Shown: piece after piece, positions 26,019 to 33,520 of the stretch | How positions within the stretch are numbered: position 1 is the first letter of the stretch | Layout: the number at the start of each line of letters is the position of its first letter | Assembly: GCA_011389865.1 (NCBI GenBank) | Contig: JAABTL010000011.1 | Span: forward strand, 1-64,000 | Length of the DNA: 64,000 nt | Direction: 5' to 3' | Origin: Trueperaceae bacterium | Lineage (GTDB): Bacteria; Deinococcota; Deinococci; Deinococcales; Trueperaceae | Program-made: the position numbers and the translations under genes | The notes under the pieces: model-generated | Seen by the model: the letters and a program-made list of their open reading frames with translations, nothing else | The model's database searches: none | Told to the model about the DNA's origin: nothing

Positions 26019-27179
26019 TCAGGGCTCGCCGTCCCAGGGGCCGCGCACGTTCTCGGCCGCCCACTCCATGCCGAGGAGCTCGTCGATCGTCGCCGACACG
26101 CCGTCGGCGTAGACGAGGTTGCCCTGGCGGTCGCGCAAGGGGCCGGTGAAGGGCTCGAACTCGGGCGGCAGGGTGCTCATCTGCTCGAGGCGTCGTTCGA
26201 CGAGCTCGTAGACCGAGATCTCGCCGAACTCCGGGTGGTCGAGCACCTCGGCGCGCAGCTGCGCCTCGTACACGGGGTTGATCAGCATGCCGGGCTCGGC
26301 GCCGGCCTCGACCGATCCCTCGCCCAGTCCCCAGAAGTAGTCGACGTCGGCCAGGTTGTCCGCGGTGTACGTCCCGTCGAGGATCTTCTCGACGACGTCG
26401 ATCAGGATCGCCTCCCAGTTGACCAGCTGGCCGGAGGCCACCGTCTCGGGCGAGAAGGGCAGCATCGAGGCGTAGTGAGAGAAGCTCGGGAAACCGCGGG
26501 TGGCGGCCACCTGGATGACGGTCGGGGTGTCCTCGGTGAAGGCGAAGACGTCGGCGCCCTCGCTCATCAGCGCCTGGGTGGCCTCCTGCGCGCCGGCCGG
26601 GTCGAACCAGGCGTACAGCCAGCGCACCTCGACGACCGCGTCGGGGTCGACCTCGCGCGCGCCGATCGCGAACGCGTTGATGTGGCGCTTGACCTCCGGG
26701 ATCGGGAACGCCGCCACGTAGCCGATGGTGCCGGTCTCGGAGAGGGCGCCGGCGACGAGGCCGTTGAGGTAGTACACCTGCCAGAAGTCGGCCATGAAGG
26801 TGAACACGTTCGGCGCGCGCTCGATGCCGGTCGCGTGCCCGAAGATCACGTCCGGGTAGCGCTCGGCGGCGGCGAGCAGGCCGTCGCCGAAGCCGAAGCT
26901 GGTGCCGATGATGACGTTGTGGCCGTCGGCGATCAGCTGGTCGACGAAGGGCTCGACCTCCGCCTCGGGGACGGACTCGACGAAGGTGGTCTCCAGGCCG
27001 GGGAAGCGTTCGACCAGCGCCTGGCGACCGAGGTCGTGCGCGTAGCTGAAGCCGTAGTCGCCGACGGGGCCGACGTAGAGGAAGGCGATCTTGAGGTCCT
27101 CGAGGGCGCGTTGGGCGGAGCCGAATCCGAGGGGTAGGAGCAGGGCGAGGGCGAGGGCGAGGCGGGCGGCGTGCTTCAT
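26019..27179 (-). CDS. BMP-family ABC transporter substrate-binding protein
   Basis: A 386-residue periplasmic-type binding protein of the Bmp/PnrA family, which binds purine nucleosides. The signal peptide MKHAARLALALALLLPLGFG ends near GSAQ, with no lipobox cysteine. Core features are KIAFLYVGPVGDYGFSYAHD, DGHNVIIGTSFGFGDGLL, FMADFWQVYYLNGLVAGAL and VRWLYAWFDPAGAQEATQAL. GGAGGAGAC precedes the ATG. It follows the two permease genes and precedes ade and guaD, so nucleosides or bases are the likely ligand. Confidence 0.92.
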   Translation of the reverse strand: MKHAARLALALALLLPLGFGSAQRALEDLKIAFLYVGPVGDYGFSYAHDLGRQALVERFPGLETTFVESVPEAEVEPFVDQLIADGHNVIIGTSFGFGDGLLAAAERYPDVIFGHATGIERAPNVFTFMADFWQVYYLNGLVAGALSETGTIGYVAAFPIPEVKRHINAFAIGAREVDPDAVVEVRWLYAWFDPAGAQEATQALMSEGADVFAFTEDTPTVIQVAATRGFPSFSHYASMLPFSPETVASGQLVNWEAILIDVVEKILDGTYTADNLADVDYFWGLGEGSVEAGAEPGMLINPVYEAQLRAEVLDHPEFGEISVYELVERRLEQMSTLPPEFEPFTGPLRDRQGNLVYADGVSATIDELLGMEWAAENVRGPWDGEP

Positions 27180-27318
27180 GCGGGTCTCCTCCGGTGGGGG
27201 GCGGCCGAGGGCCGCGCGGGGTGGGAGGCGTCCGCCGTCCCCGAGGGGGCCGACGGTGCGGTGCCGGGCCGCCGCGCGCTGGCGGACGGCTTGGGGCCGG
27301 GACGGAAGGTGGTGGCGA

Positions 27319-28248
27319 TCATCGCTCGCCCCGCAGGTAGGCGCGGCCGAGCGCCTCGGGCGCGCCGAAGGCGAGCCGGCCGCGGCGCCAGGCGGTGAAC
27401 ACCAGCGCGAGGACGGTGAAGACGTAGGGCAGCATCGTCAGCAGCTCGGGGGGAAACACCGTCTGGAGGCGGAAGGCCAACGTGAAGCAGGCACCGAACA
27501 GCAGGCCCGCCACGATCACCCGCAGCGGGTGCCACATGGCGAAGATCGCGAGGGCCAGCGCGATCCAGCCGAGGCCGTTGACCATCCCCTCCCCCCACGA
27601 CGGGCGGTAGGCGAGCGACAGGTAGCCGCCGCCGATGCCGGCGAGCAGCCCACCGATCAGCACCGCGGCGTAGCGCACCGGGCGGACGTGCAGGCCGGCG
27701 GCGTCGACCGCCGTCGGGTTCTCGCCCACGCTGCGCAGCACCAGGCCGCCGCGGGTGTGGAAGAGCATGGCCCAGGCGACCACGGCGGCGAGCAGCGCGG
27801 CGTAGGTGAGGACGTACTGGCCCTGGAACAGCATCGGTCCCAGCAGCGGCAGCTCGCGCAGCCAGGGGACGTCGATCGTGCGCATCGGATCGGGCAGCGG
27901 CCGGCCCACCCAGGCGCGGCCGATCAGGGCGGAGAGCCCCAGCCCCAGCATCGTCAGCGACAGGCCCGAGACGTAGGCGTCGGCCCGCAGGGTGATCGCC
28001 ACGAACGCGTGCAGCAGCGAGCCGAGCATGCCCGCCAGGCCGGCGGCCGCCAGCCCCCACCAGACGTCGCCGGTGGTGAACGCCACCGCGAAGCCGGTCA
28101 CGGCGCCGAGCGCCATCATCCCCTCGACCCCGAGGTTGACGACCCCGCTGCGCTCGGCGATGACCTCGCCCAGCGCTGCCCACAGCAGCGGCGTGGCGAA
28201 CGCCAGCGCGCGGGCGATGGTCGCGACGACCAGGACGTCGATGTCCAC
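27319..28248 (-). CDS. Nucleoside-type ABC transporter permease (second permease)
   Basis: A 309-residue inner membrane permease of the branched-chain/ribose type found with BMP proteins. It contains GEVIAERSGVVNLGVEGMMA near the N-terminus, about eight to nine membrane segments and AAGLHVRPVRYAAVLIGGL, typical of the NupQ/YufQ side. The GTG start at 28248 lies one base after the stop of the preceding permease. A 139-bp gap without an obvious gene separates it from the BMP gene; I see no clear promoter in that gap. Confidence 0.92.
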   Translation of the reverse strand: MDIDVLVVATIARALAFATPLLWAALGEVIAERSGVVNLGVEGMMALGAVTGFAVAFTTGDVWWGLAAAGLAGMLGSLLHAFVAITLRADAYVSGLSLTMLGLGLSALIGRAWVGRPLPDPMRTIDVPWLRELPLLGPMLFQGQYVLTYAALLAAVVAWAMLFHTRGGLVLRSVGENPTAVDAAGLHVRPVRYAAVLIGGLLAGIGGGYLSLAYRPSWGEGMVNGLGWIALALAIFAMWHPLRVIVAGLLFGACFTLAFRLQTVFPPELLTMLPYVFTVLALVFTAWRRGRLAFGAPEALGRAYLRGER

Positions 28249-28249
28249 G

Positions 28250-29452
28250 TCAGCCTTCCCCGTCGGGCGAGGCGTGGGCCGCGCCCCCGGCTGGCGCGCC
28301 GGCGGTCGCTGCGGCGGGCGGGGCCACCGGCGCCTCGGCGGCCGGCGCGGTCGCGGCCTCCGCCGGATCGCGCCGCACCCAGCGGCCGCGGGTGAGCGGC
28401 TCCGAGGCGACGACGAGCAGCAGGACCAGGCCGGTGACGACGTCCGGCAGCTGCGACGGCAACCGCAGCGACACGCGCATGACGTCGCCGGCCGCGAAGA
28501 CGAAACCCAGGAAGAGCGCGGCGGGGACCACCGCCAGCGCCTTGCCGCGCGCGAGCAGGGCCACCAGGATGGCGGCGTAGCCGTAGCCAAGCGAGAGCTG
28601 GGTCGGCTCGACCAGCCGCCGGTGGATGCCGGCGACCTCGCCCACGCCGGCCAGGCCGGCGGCGCCGGCGGCCAGCGCCGCGAGCAGCAGCGTCACGCGG
28701 CCCGCGTCGATGCCGGCGTAGCGCGCCGCCTCCGGGCTGCGCCCGAGCACCTCGACCTCGAAGCCGAAGCGGGAGCGGGCGAGCAGCAGCGCGACGACGG
28801 CCACCAGCACGAGGGCGATCGCCAGGGTCGGCCAGTGGAGACGCGTCGCGCCGAGCGTGGGCAGCACGGCCTCGGCCGGGAAGCGCTCGCTGTAGCTGAA
28901 GCCGGTGGCGCTGCGGGCCTTCCACGGGCCGTTGATCAGCCAGCGCACCAGGTACAGCGCGATGTAGTTGAACATCAGCGTCGTGATGATCTCGTTGACG
29001 CCCATCCGCGCCTTGAGCAGCGCGGGCACCGCGCCCCACGCCGCGCCGGCCAGCATGCCGGCCAGGAACATCGCCGGGACGACCAGCGGTCCGGGCAGCT
29101 CGGTGAACAGCGCGACGGCCGTGGCGCCGATCGCCCCCGCCAGGATCTGACCCTCCGCGCCGATGTTCCAGAAGCGCGCGCGGAAGGCGAGCAGCAGGCC
29201 GATGCCGGCGAGCAGCAGCGGGATCGCCTTGCGCACCGTCTCCGAGAGCCCGCGCGGTTCGAGCAGCGTGCGTCGGACGATCGTCGCCCAGGCCTCGCCG
29301 GGCGCGACGCCGTAGGCGACGAACACCCAGGTGACCACCAGTGCGGCGACGGCCACGGCCGCGATCGTCACCAGCATCACGCGCCAGGCGGGGGCATCGG
29401 CGCGGGGCTCCCAACGGCGCGCCGCGCGCCGGCGTCGCAGGGCCCCGATCAC
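28250..29452 (-). CDS. Nucleoside-type ABC transporter permease (first permease)
   Basis: A 400-residue permease, longer than its partner, of the NupP/YufP side. After a basic N-terminus (IGALRRRRAARRW) come ETVRKAIPLLLAGIGLLLAF, FWNIGAEGQILAGAIGATAV, NEIITTLMFNYIALYLVRWL and FGFEVEVLGRSPEAARYAGI. The C-terminus (about 365-400) is an Ala/Pro-rich cytoplasmic tail. The GTG at 29452 overlaps the ATPase stop as GTGA, so translation is coupled. Confidence 0.92.
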   Translation of the reverse strand: MIGALRRRRAARRWEPRADAPAWRVMLVTIAAVAVAALVVTWVFVAYGVAPGEAWATIVRRTLLEPRGLSETVRKAIPLLLAGIGLLLAFRARFWNIGAEGQILAGAIGATAVALFTELPGPLVVPAMFLAGMLAGAAWGAVPALLKARMGVNEIITTLMFNYIALYLVRWLINGPWKARSATGFSYSERFPAEAVLPTLGATRLHWPTLAIALVLVAVVALLLARSRFGFEVEVLGRSPEAARYAGIDAGRVTLLLAALAAGAAGLAGVGEVAGIHRRLVEPTQLSLGYGYAAILVALLARGKALAVVPAALFLGFVFAAGDVMRVSLRLPSQLPDVVTGLVLLLVVASEPLTRGRWVRRDPAEAATAPAAEAPVAPPAAATAGAPAGGAAHASPDGEG

Positions 29453-31011
29453 GCGCTCACCCCCGCCATCGCCAGCCCGAGCGCCTCCGGGTCGGCGTCC
29501 GCGGCCGCCATCGTGGCCACCACCCGGCCGCCGGAGAGCACGGCGACCCGGTCGGAGAGCGACAGCACCTCGTCGAGGTCCTCCGAGACCAGCAGCACCG
29601 CCGCGCCCCGGCCCGCGGCCGCGAGCAGCCGCTCGTGCGTCTGCGACGTCGCGGCGACGTCGAGGCCGTAGGTAGGGTGGACGGCCACCACCACCCCGGG
29701 GTCGCGGTCGAGCTCGCGCGCCAGGATCACCTTCTGCACGTTGCCGCCCGACAGCAGCCGCGCGGGCGTCCCCGTCGAGGGCGTGGCGATGTCGTACGCC
29801 TCGACCGCGCTCTGCGAGACCCGGCCGACCGCCTGCCAGTCGATCCACATGCCCCGCGCGAACGGGCGTCGGTGGGCGTGGCGCAGCGCGAGGTTGCGGG
29901 CGACGCTGAGGTCGCCCACCACCCCGACCTTGGTGCGGTCCTCGGGGACGAGCGCCACCCCGGCGTCGACCTGGCTGCGGGCGCCGCGCCGCCGGCGGCC
30001 GCTGCCCGGCTCGCGGCCGTCGACCTCCACGGTCCCGGCGCTGGGGGCCCGCAGGCCGGCGACCACGGCGACCAGTTCGGACTGGCCGTTGCCCGCCACG
30101 CCGGCGATCCCGACGATCTCTCCGCCACGGACCTCGAGCGACGCGACGTTCAGCGCCGGGCCCTGCGCCCGACCGGGCGCGTCGACCCGCACGTCCGTGA
30201 GCCGCAGGCGCACCGGCCCCGCGGCGATGGCAGCGGCCCGCGCGCGCCCCCGGTCGGCGACGGCCGCGGCGAGGTCACGCCCCACCATGAGGCGCGCGAG
30301 GTCGCGCCGGTCCAGCCCGTCGGCGGCGCTGCGGCGGCCGACGACGGCGCCGCGCCGCAGCACGGTGACGACGTCGGCGAGCACCTCGACCTCGGCGAGC
30401 TTGTGCGACACGAACACGACCGACGAGCCCTCGGCGACGAAGCGGCGCAGCACGGCGAACAGGGCGTCGACCTCGGCGGGCGTCAGCACGCTGGTCGGCT
30501 CGTCGAGCACCAGCAGCCGCGCCCCCTGCATCAGGGCCTTGACGATCTCGACGCGCTGGCGCTCGCCGGGCGACAGGTCGCGCACCTGCGCGCCCGGGTC
30601 GAGCGCCAGGCCGTAGCGCTCGGCGGCCGCCTGCAGCCGCGGCAGCAGCGACCGCGTCGGCCGCCAGAACGGCGCGTCGGGGAACCCCAGGGCCAGGTTC
30701 TCGGCGACCGTGTGGCGCTCCACCAGGTGGAAGTGCTGCGCCACCAGGCCGATGCCCCGCGCGATGGCCTCGCGCGGCGAACGCAGCCTCAGCGGCTCGC
30801 CCTCCCACGTCATGCTGCCCTCGTCGGGCGCCACCAGGCCGTACACCACGTGCATCAGCGTGCTCTTGCCGGCACCGTTCTCCCCCAGCACCGCGTGCAC
30901 CTGGCCGGGCATCACGTCGAGGTCGACGCCGGCCAGGGCGCGCACCCCCGGGTAACGTTTCTCGATGCCGCGCAACGACAGGCGCGGTTGGAGGGGCTCT
31001 TCTGGGTTCAT
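29449..31011 (-). CDS. ABC transporter ATPase, tandem nucleotide-binding domains (nucleoside importer)
   Basis: A 520-residue duplicated ATPase of the sugar/nucleoside (RbsA/NupO) type. Half 1: VLGENGAGKSTLMHVVYGL Walker A, LSPGERQRVEIVKAL signature, LLVLDEPTSVLTP Walker B. Half 2: degenerate Walker A GVAGNGQSEL and LLSGGNVQKVILAREL signature, the usual asymmetric arrangement. The ATG at 31011 is preferred over 31053 because a stable hairpin (31026-31047) would otherwise lie in the coding sequence. It heads the transporter block of two permeases and BMP, with ade and guaD after. Confidence 0.93.
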   Translation of the reverse strand: MNPEEPLQPRLSLRGIEKRYPGVRALAGVDLDVMPGQVHAVLGENGAGKSTLMHVVYGLVAPDEGSMTWEGEPLRLRSPREAIARGIGLVAQHFHLVERHTVAENLALGFPDAPFWRPTRSLLPRLQAAAERYGLALDPGAQVRDLSPGERQRVEIVKALMQGARLLVLDEPTSVLTPAEVDALFAVLRRFVAEGSSVVFVSHKLAEVEVLADVVTVLRRGAVVGRRSAADGLDRRDLARLMVGRDLAAAVADRGRARAAAIAAGPVRLRLTDVRVDAPGRAQGPALNVASLEVRGGEIVGIAGVAGNGQSELVAVVAGLRAPSAGTVEVDGREPGSGRRRRGARSQVDAGVALVPEDRTKVGVVGDLSVARNLALRHAHRRPFARGMWIDWQAVGRVSQSAVEAYDIATPSTGTPARLLSGGNVQKVILARELDRDPGVVVAVHPTYGLDVAATSQTHERLLAAAGRGAAVLLVSEDLDEVLSLSDRVAVLSGGRVVATMAAADADPEALGLAMAGVSA

Positions 31012-31025
31012 CACGTGGGCTCGAG

Positions 31026-31047
31026 GCGTCCGCGGACCGGCGGACGC
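31026..31047 (-). terminator. Hairpin between nfuA-like gene and nucleoside ABC operon
   Basis: GCGTCCGC (31026-31033), 6-nt loop, GCGGACGC (31040-31047). No T-run. It probably limits read-through from the nfuA-like gene into the ABC operon. Confidence 0.5.
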
Positions 31048-31074
31048 GCGCATCGTAACCGAAGCGAGCCGACG

Positions 31075-31665
31075 TCAGGCGATGGGCGAGTCGACCTCGT
31101 CCGGCACGGCGTCGGGTGCGTAGTACGGGTTCTCGCCGGCAGCGTGATCCGTCGCGTCCTGGACGGCTCGGATCTCCGGCACCCCGGCCTTGATCATGCG
31201 CTCGATGCCCTGTTTGAGGGTGACGTCGGCCGCGCCGCAGCCCTGGCAGCCGCCGTGCAACTGGATCACCGCGACGTCGCCGGCGACCTTGACCAGCGAC
31301 ACGCTGCCACCGTGCCCCGCGACACCCGGGTTCACCTCGTGGTCCAAGACGTCCTGCACCTTCTGCGCCACCGGGTCGTCCCAGGTGGGCGAGGGGAAGA
31401 ACACGCGGAAGCCGGACTGCATGACGCCGTCGACGAAGTCGACGGTGGCGCCGTCGAGGTGGCGGACGGTCATCGGGTCGACGTAGACCTCGAAGCCGTC
31501 GAGGAACAGGACGCGGTCACCCTCCTGCTGGTCGCTCTCCTTGACCAGCCACAGGCGGTGCTCCTTGCGGGTGCCGGCGACGCGCAGGGCGGTCACACCC
31601 TGCGCGGCCTGCTTGGCGAGGAAGTCGCGGACGCGGGAGGCGGCGGCGTCGGTGAAGTTCAACAT
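31075..31665 (-). CDS. nfuA: NfuA-like Fe-S carrier (degenerate HesB + NifU C-terminal domain)
   Basis: A 196-residue iron-sulfur cluster delivery protein. The N-terminal half (about residues 1-95, MLNFTDAAASRVRDFL, GFEVYVDPMT, GATVDFVDG) is an A-type/HesB fold lacking its cysteines, as in NfuA. The C-terminal NifU-like domain (about 105-175) has NPGVAGHGGSVSLV and the cluster motif GGCQGCGAADVTLKQGIER with CxxC. It starts after a TAACCT leaderless box and lies 31 bp downstream of the Crp/Fnr gene. Confidence 0.9.
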   Translation of the reverse strand: MLNFTDAAASRVRDFLAKQAAQGVTALRVAGTRKEHRLWLVKESDQQEGDRVLFLDGFEVYVDPMTVRHLDGATVDFVDGVMQSGFRVFFPSPTWDDPVAQKVQDVLDHEVNPGVAGHGGSVSLVKVAGDVAVIQLHGGCQGCGAADVTLKQGIERMIKAGVPEIRAVQDATDHAAGENPYYAPDAVPDEVDSPIA

Positions 31666-31671
31666 GGGGCG

Positions 31672-31677
31672 AGGTTA
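31672..31677 (-). promoter_or_regulatory. TANNNT box, leaderless start (nfuA-like gene)
   Basis: On the minus strand TAACCT is 6 nt before the ATG at 31665. Confidence 0.55.
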
Positions 31678-31696
31678 CCGGAACCGGCGCGCGGCG

Positions 31697-32392
31697 TCAC
31701 AGCACCTGCATGACGTAGCCGTCGGTCGCCCGCTCGAGCCCGGCCGGGTCGGCCAGGTACACACCGCGGGTGCCCTGCAACGCCCCGTCGCCGCGCAACT
31801 CGCCGAGGATGCGCGTGATCGTGACGCGGGAGCTGCCCGTCAGGTCGGCGAGGTCCTCGTGGGTGAGCGCGAGCGGCAGCTTGACCATGCCGTCGGCCTC
31901 GTCGGAAGGCTGCCCGAACTGGCCGGCGAGCCGCAGGAACGCGCGGGTGACGCGCGCGCCGACGGGCATCTCCGCCTCGTCGATCATCTCGCGCGAGCGC
32001 CGCAGCTGGCGCGCCATGGCGCGGACGACGTAGTCGCGCAGCTTGCGGTCGTTCATCGCCTGCTGCGGGTCGATCGGCGTCATGCAGGCCTCGTGCACGG
32101 CGACCACCGTCTCGGGGTGGTGACCGCCGTCGAGCGCGGCCAGGCCGAGCACGTCGCCGGGCCCGTAGAGGTCGGCGATGCGATCGCGACCGAGGCTGGT
32201 GGGGATGACCGCCTTGAGCACGCCGTAGTTGACGACGTAGAGACTCGCCGCATCGCGTCCCGCCTCGAACAGGACGCCGCCCGGCTCGAGGTTGCGGGTC
32301 GGGAGGGCGAGGCCAGCAGGTACGACGTCAGGCGTGTCGCAGCCGTTCGTCGGGTTCAGGTTCTCGAAGGTGTGCAGCATCGTCGCGTCCAA
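31697..32392 (-). CDS. Crp/Fnr-family transcription regulator
   Basis: A 231-residue regulator with an N-terminal cyclic-nucleotide-binding-type beta-roll (about residues 30-120, GGVLFEAGRDAASLYVVNYG, LYGPGDVLGLAALDGG), a dimerisation helix and a winged helix with THEDLADLTGSSRVTITRIL (recognition helix SSRVTITR). Only two cysteines are visible (NGCDT, EACMT), too few for an FNR-type cluster. Start at 32392 or the ATG four codons on (32380). A 17-bp palindrome lies 82 bp upstream. The ligand is unknown. Confidence 0.9.
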   Translation of the reverse strand: MDATMLHTFENLNPTNGCDTPDVVPAGLALPTRNLEPGGVLFEAGRDAASLYVVNYGVLKAVIPTSLGRDRIADLYGPGDVLGLAALDGGHHPETVVAVHEACMTPIDPQQAMNDRKLRDYVVRAMARQLRRSREMIDEAEMPVGARVTRAFLRLAGQFGQPSDEADGMVKLPLALTHEDLADLTGSSRVTITRILGELRGDGALQGTRGVYLADPAGLERATDGYVMQVL

Positions 32393-32473
32393 TCCTTGAC
32401 GAGAGGTGATGGGGGGATCTGCGGGTCACGGACCGGCGCCTCGGCGCATTCGCCGCGCGGTCGGACGCAGAAC

Positions 32474-32490
32474 GCTACAGGAAATGTAGC
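32474..32490. promoter_or_regulatory. Palindromic operator candidate in the Crp-lexA divergent region
   Basis: GCTACA-GGAAA-TGTAGC, perfect 6-bp arms with a 5-nt centre. It lies in the 270-bp divergent region between the Crp/Fnr gene and lexA, and includes a TACATT box on the minus strand. The regulator is unknown; autoregulation by the Crp/Fnr protein or a separate factor is possible. Confidence 0.5.
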
Positions 32491-32620
32491 ATGTCGCGCC
32501 GCTCGCGTCTAGCCCCCCAAGGGCCAGGAACGGCGTCCCGCACGGACTTTCTCACGCTTCTCACGCCTAGACCCATGCTAAACCCTAGTACGGCACTCAG
32601 GATGTGACGCCTGCCGCCGA

Positions 32621-32662
32621 CTTGACAGTAGCGCGCGTCACGCCGCAAACTTTACGGTAGCG
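32621..32662 (+). promoter_or_regulatory. lexA promoter region with a 13-bp direct repeat
   Basis: CTTGACAGTAGCG (32621-32633) and CTTTACGGTAGCG (32650-32662) match at 11 of 13 positions. The second copy touches the lexA ATG. The first contains a TTGACA -35-like box; TACGGT (32653-32658) could be the -10 of a leaderless transcript. The paired sites may be an operator, possibly for LexA itself. Confidence 0.5.
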
Positions 32663-33286
32663 ATGCGCCCCCTCTCCCCGCGCCAACACAAGGTCTACGA
32701 ACGCCTCCGTGAGCACCACCGGCGCACCGGCGCGCTGCCGGACCTGTCCGAGCTCGCGCGGGGCCTGGGGATCACCTACGTCACGCTCAAGCAGCACCTC
32801 GAGGCGCTGGCCCACAAGGGCTACCTGACGTTCGAGGGCCGCGGGCGCGGGCGCTCGCCGATCGTCACGCTGCCGGCGGCCGCCACCGGCGTGCCGCTGC
32901 TCGGCAGCATCCATGCGGGCCCGCTGTCCGAGGCGGTGGCCGACGCCGAGGGCTTCCTGCCGCTGCCCGGGCTCGACGAGCGCCACTTCGCCCTGCGCGT
33001 GCGCGGCGACTCCATGGCCGACCTCATCCAAGCCGGCGACGTCGTGCTGCTCGAGCGCACGCCGCCCGTGCGCGACGGCCTGATCTGCGCCGTGCGCGTA
33101 TCCGGCGACGACGTGACCCTGAAGTACCTCGAGCGCGAGGGCCGCGACCGCTTCCGGCTGCGCGCGCACAACCCCGACTACCCGGACCTGCGGGTCGCGG
33201 CGGCCGACGTCCAGGTCGACGGGGTCTACCGCGGGCTGCTGCGGGGCGAGGTGCTCGACGTGTTGCTGCACGGCGCGGGCTCGTGA
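32663..33286 (+). CDS. lexA: LexA-like SOS repressor
   Basis: A 207-residue self-cleaving repressor. The N-terminal winged helix (about 1-65) has SPRQHKVYERLREHHRRTG and LARGLGITYVTLKQHLEAL. The S24 protease half has the Ala-Gly cleavage site in SIHAGPLSEA (about residue 84), the catalytic Ser in VRGDSMADLIQAGD (about 116) and the Lys in VTLKYLEREG (about 153). The ATG abuts a direct repeat with no Shine-Dalgarno sequence. As it is divergent from the Crp/Fnr gene, shared control of the 270-bp gap is possible. Confidence 0.93.
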   Translation: MRPLSPRQHKVYERLREHHRRTGALPDLSELARGLGITYVTLKQHLEALAHKGYLTFEGRGRGRSPIVTLPAAATGVPLLGSIHAGPLSEAVADAEGFLPLPGLDERHFALRVRGDSMADLIQAGDVVLLERTPPVRDGLICAVRVSGDDVTLKYLEREGRDRFRLRAHNPDYPDLRVAAADVQVDGVYRGLLRGEVLDVLLHGAGS

Positions 33287-33316
33287 GCCGCTGCATCAAC
33301 ACGTGAATCCACCGTA

Positions 33317-33346
33317 TTGACAAGGCGACCCGGAACTCGCTAACCT
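33317..33346 (+). promoter_or_regulatory. Sigma70 promoter of the galactoside locus
   Basis: TTGACA (33317-33322), an 18-nt spacer, TAACCT (33341-33346). It gives a leader of about 165 nt before the binding-protein gene at 33521. I see no riboswitch in that leader. Confidence 0.75.
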
Positions 33347-33362
33347 ACTAACACGCGTTAGT
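33347..33362. promoter_or_regulatory. LacI-type operator overlapping the transcription start
   Basis: ACTAACACGCGTTAGT, a 16-bp even palindrome with a central CG and one mismatched pair, directly follows the -10 box. CG-centred even palindromes are typical LacI-family operators, and a LacI-family gene lies in this locus (38666). Confidence 0.7.
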
Positions 33363-33520
33363 CAAGACCTCGGACCCGGTTTGCGCCGTTCGACGACCGC
33401 ATCTTGCCGGGACGGCGTCATCAGCGAGAGGGGGTGAGCGCCAACAGCACCGTTCGCGACGGGCCGACCGCCGCGTGCGCGACCGTCCGAAGGCCCACCA
33501 TCCCCTGAAAGGAAGTCTCG

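Noticed and set aside
31697-32392. FNR-type oxygen sensor
   Set aside because: FNR needs four cysteines; only two are visible and they are not in an FNR arrangement.
33363-33520. Riboswitch in the leader of the galactoside operon
   Set aside because: I found no conserved aptamer-like motif or terminator/antiterminator pair; the LacI-type operator is enough to explain control.
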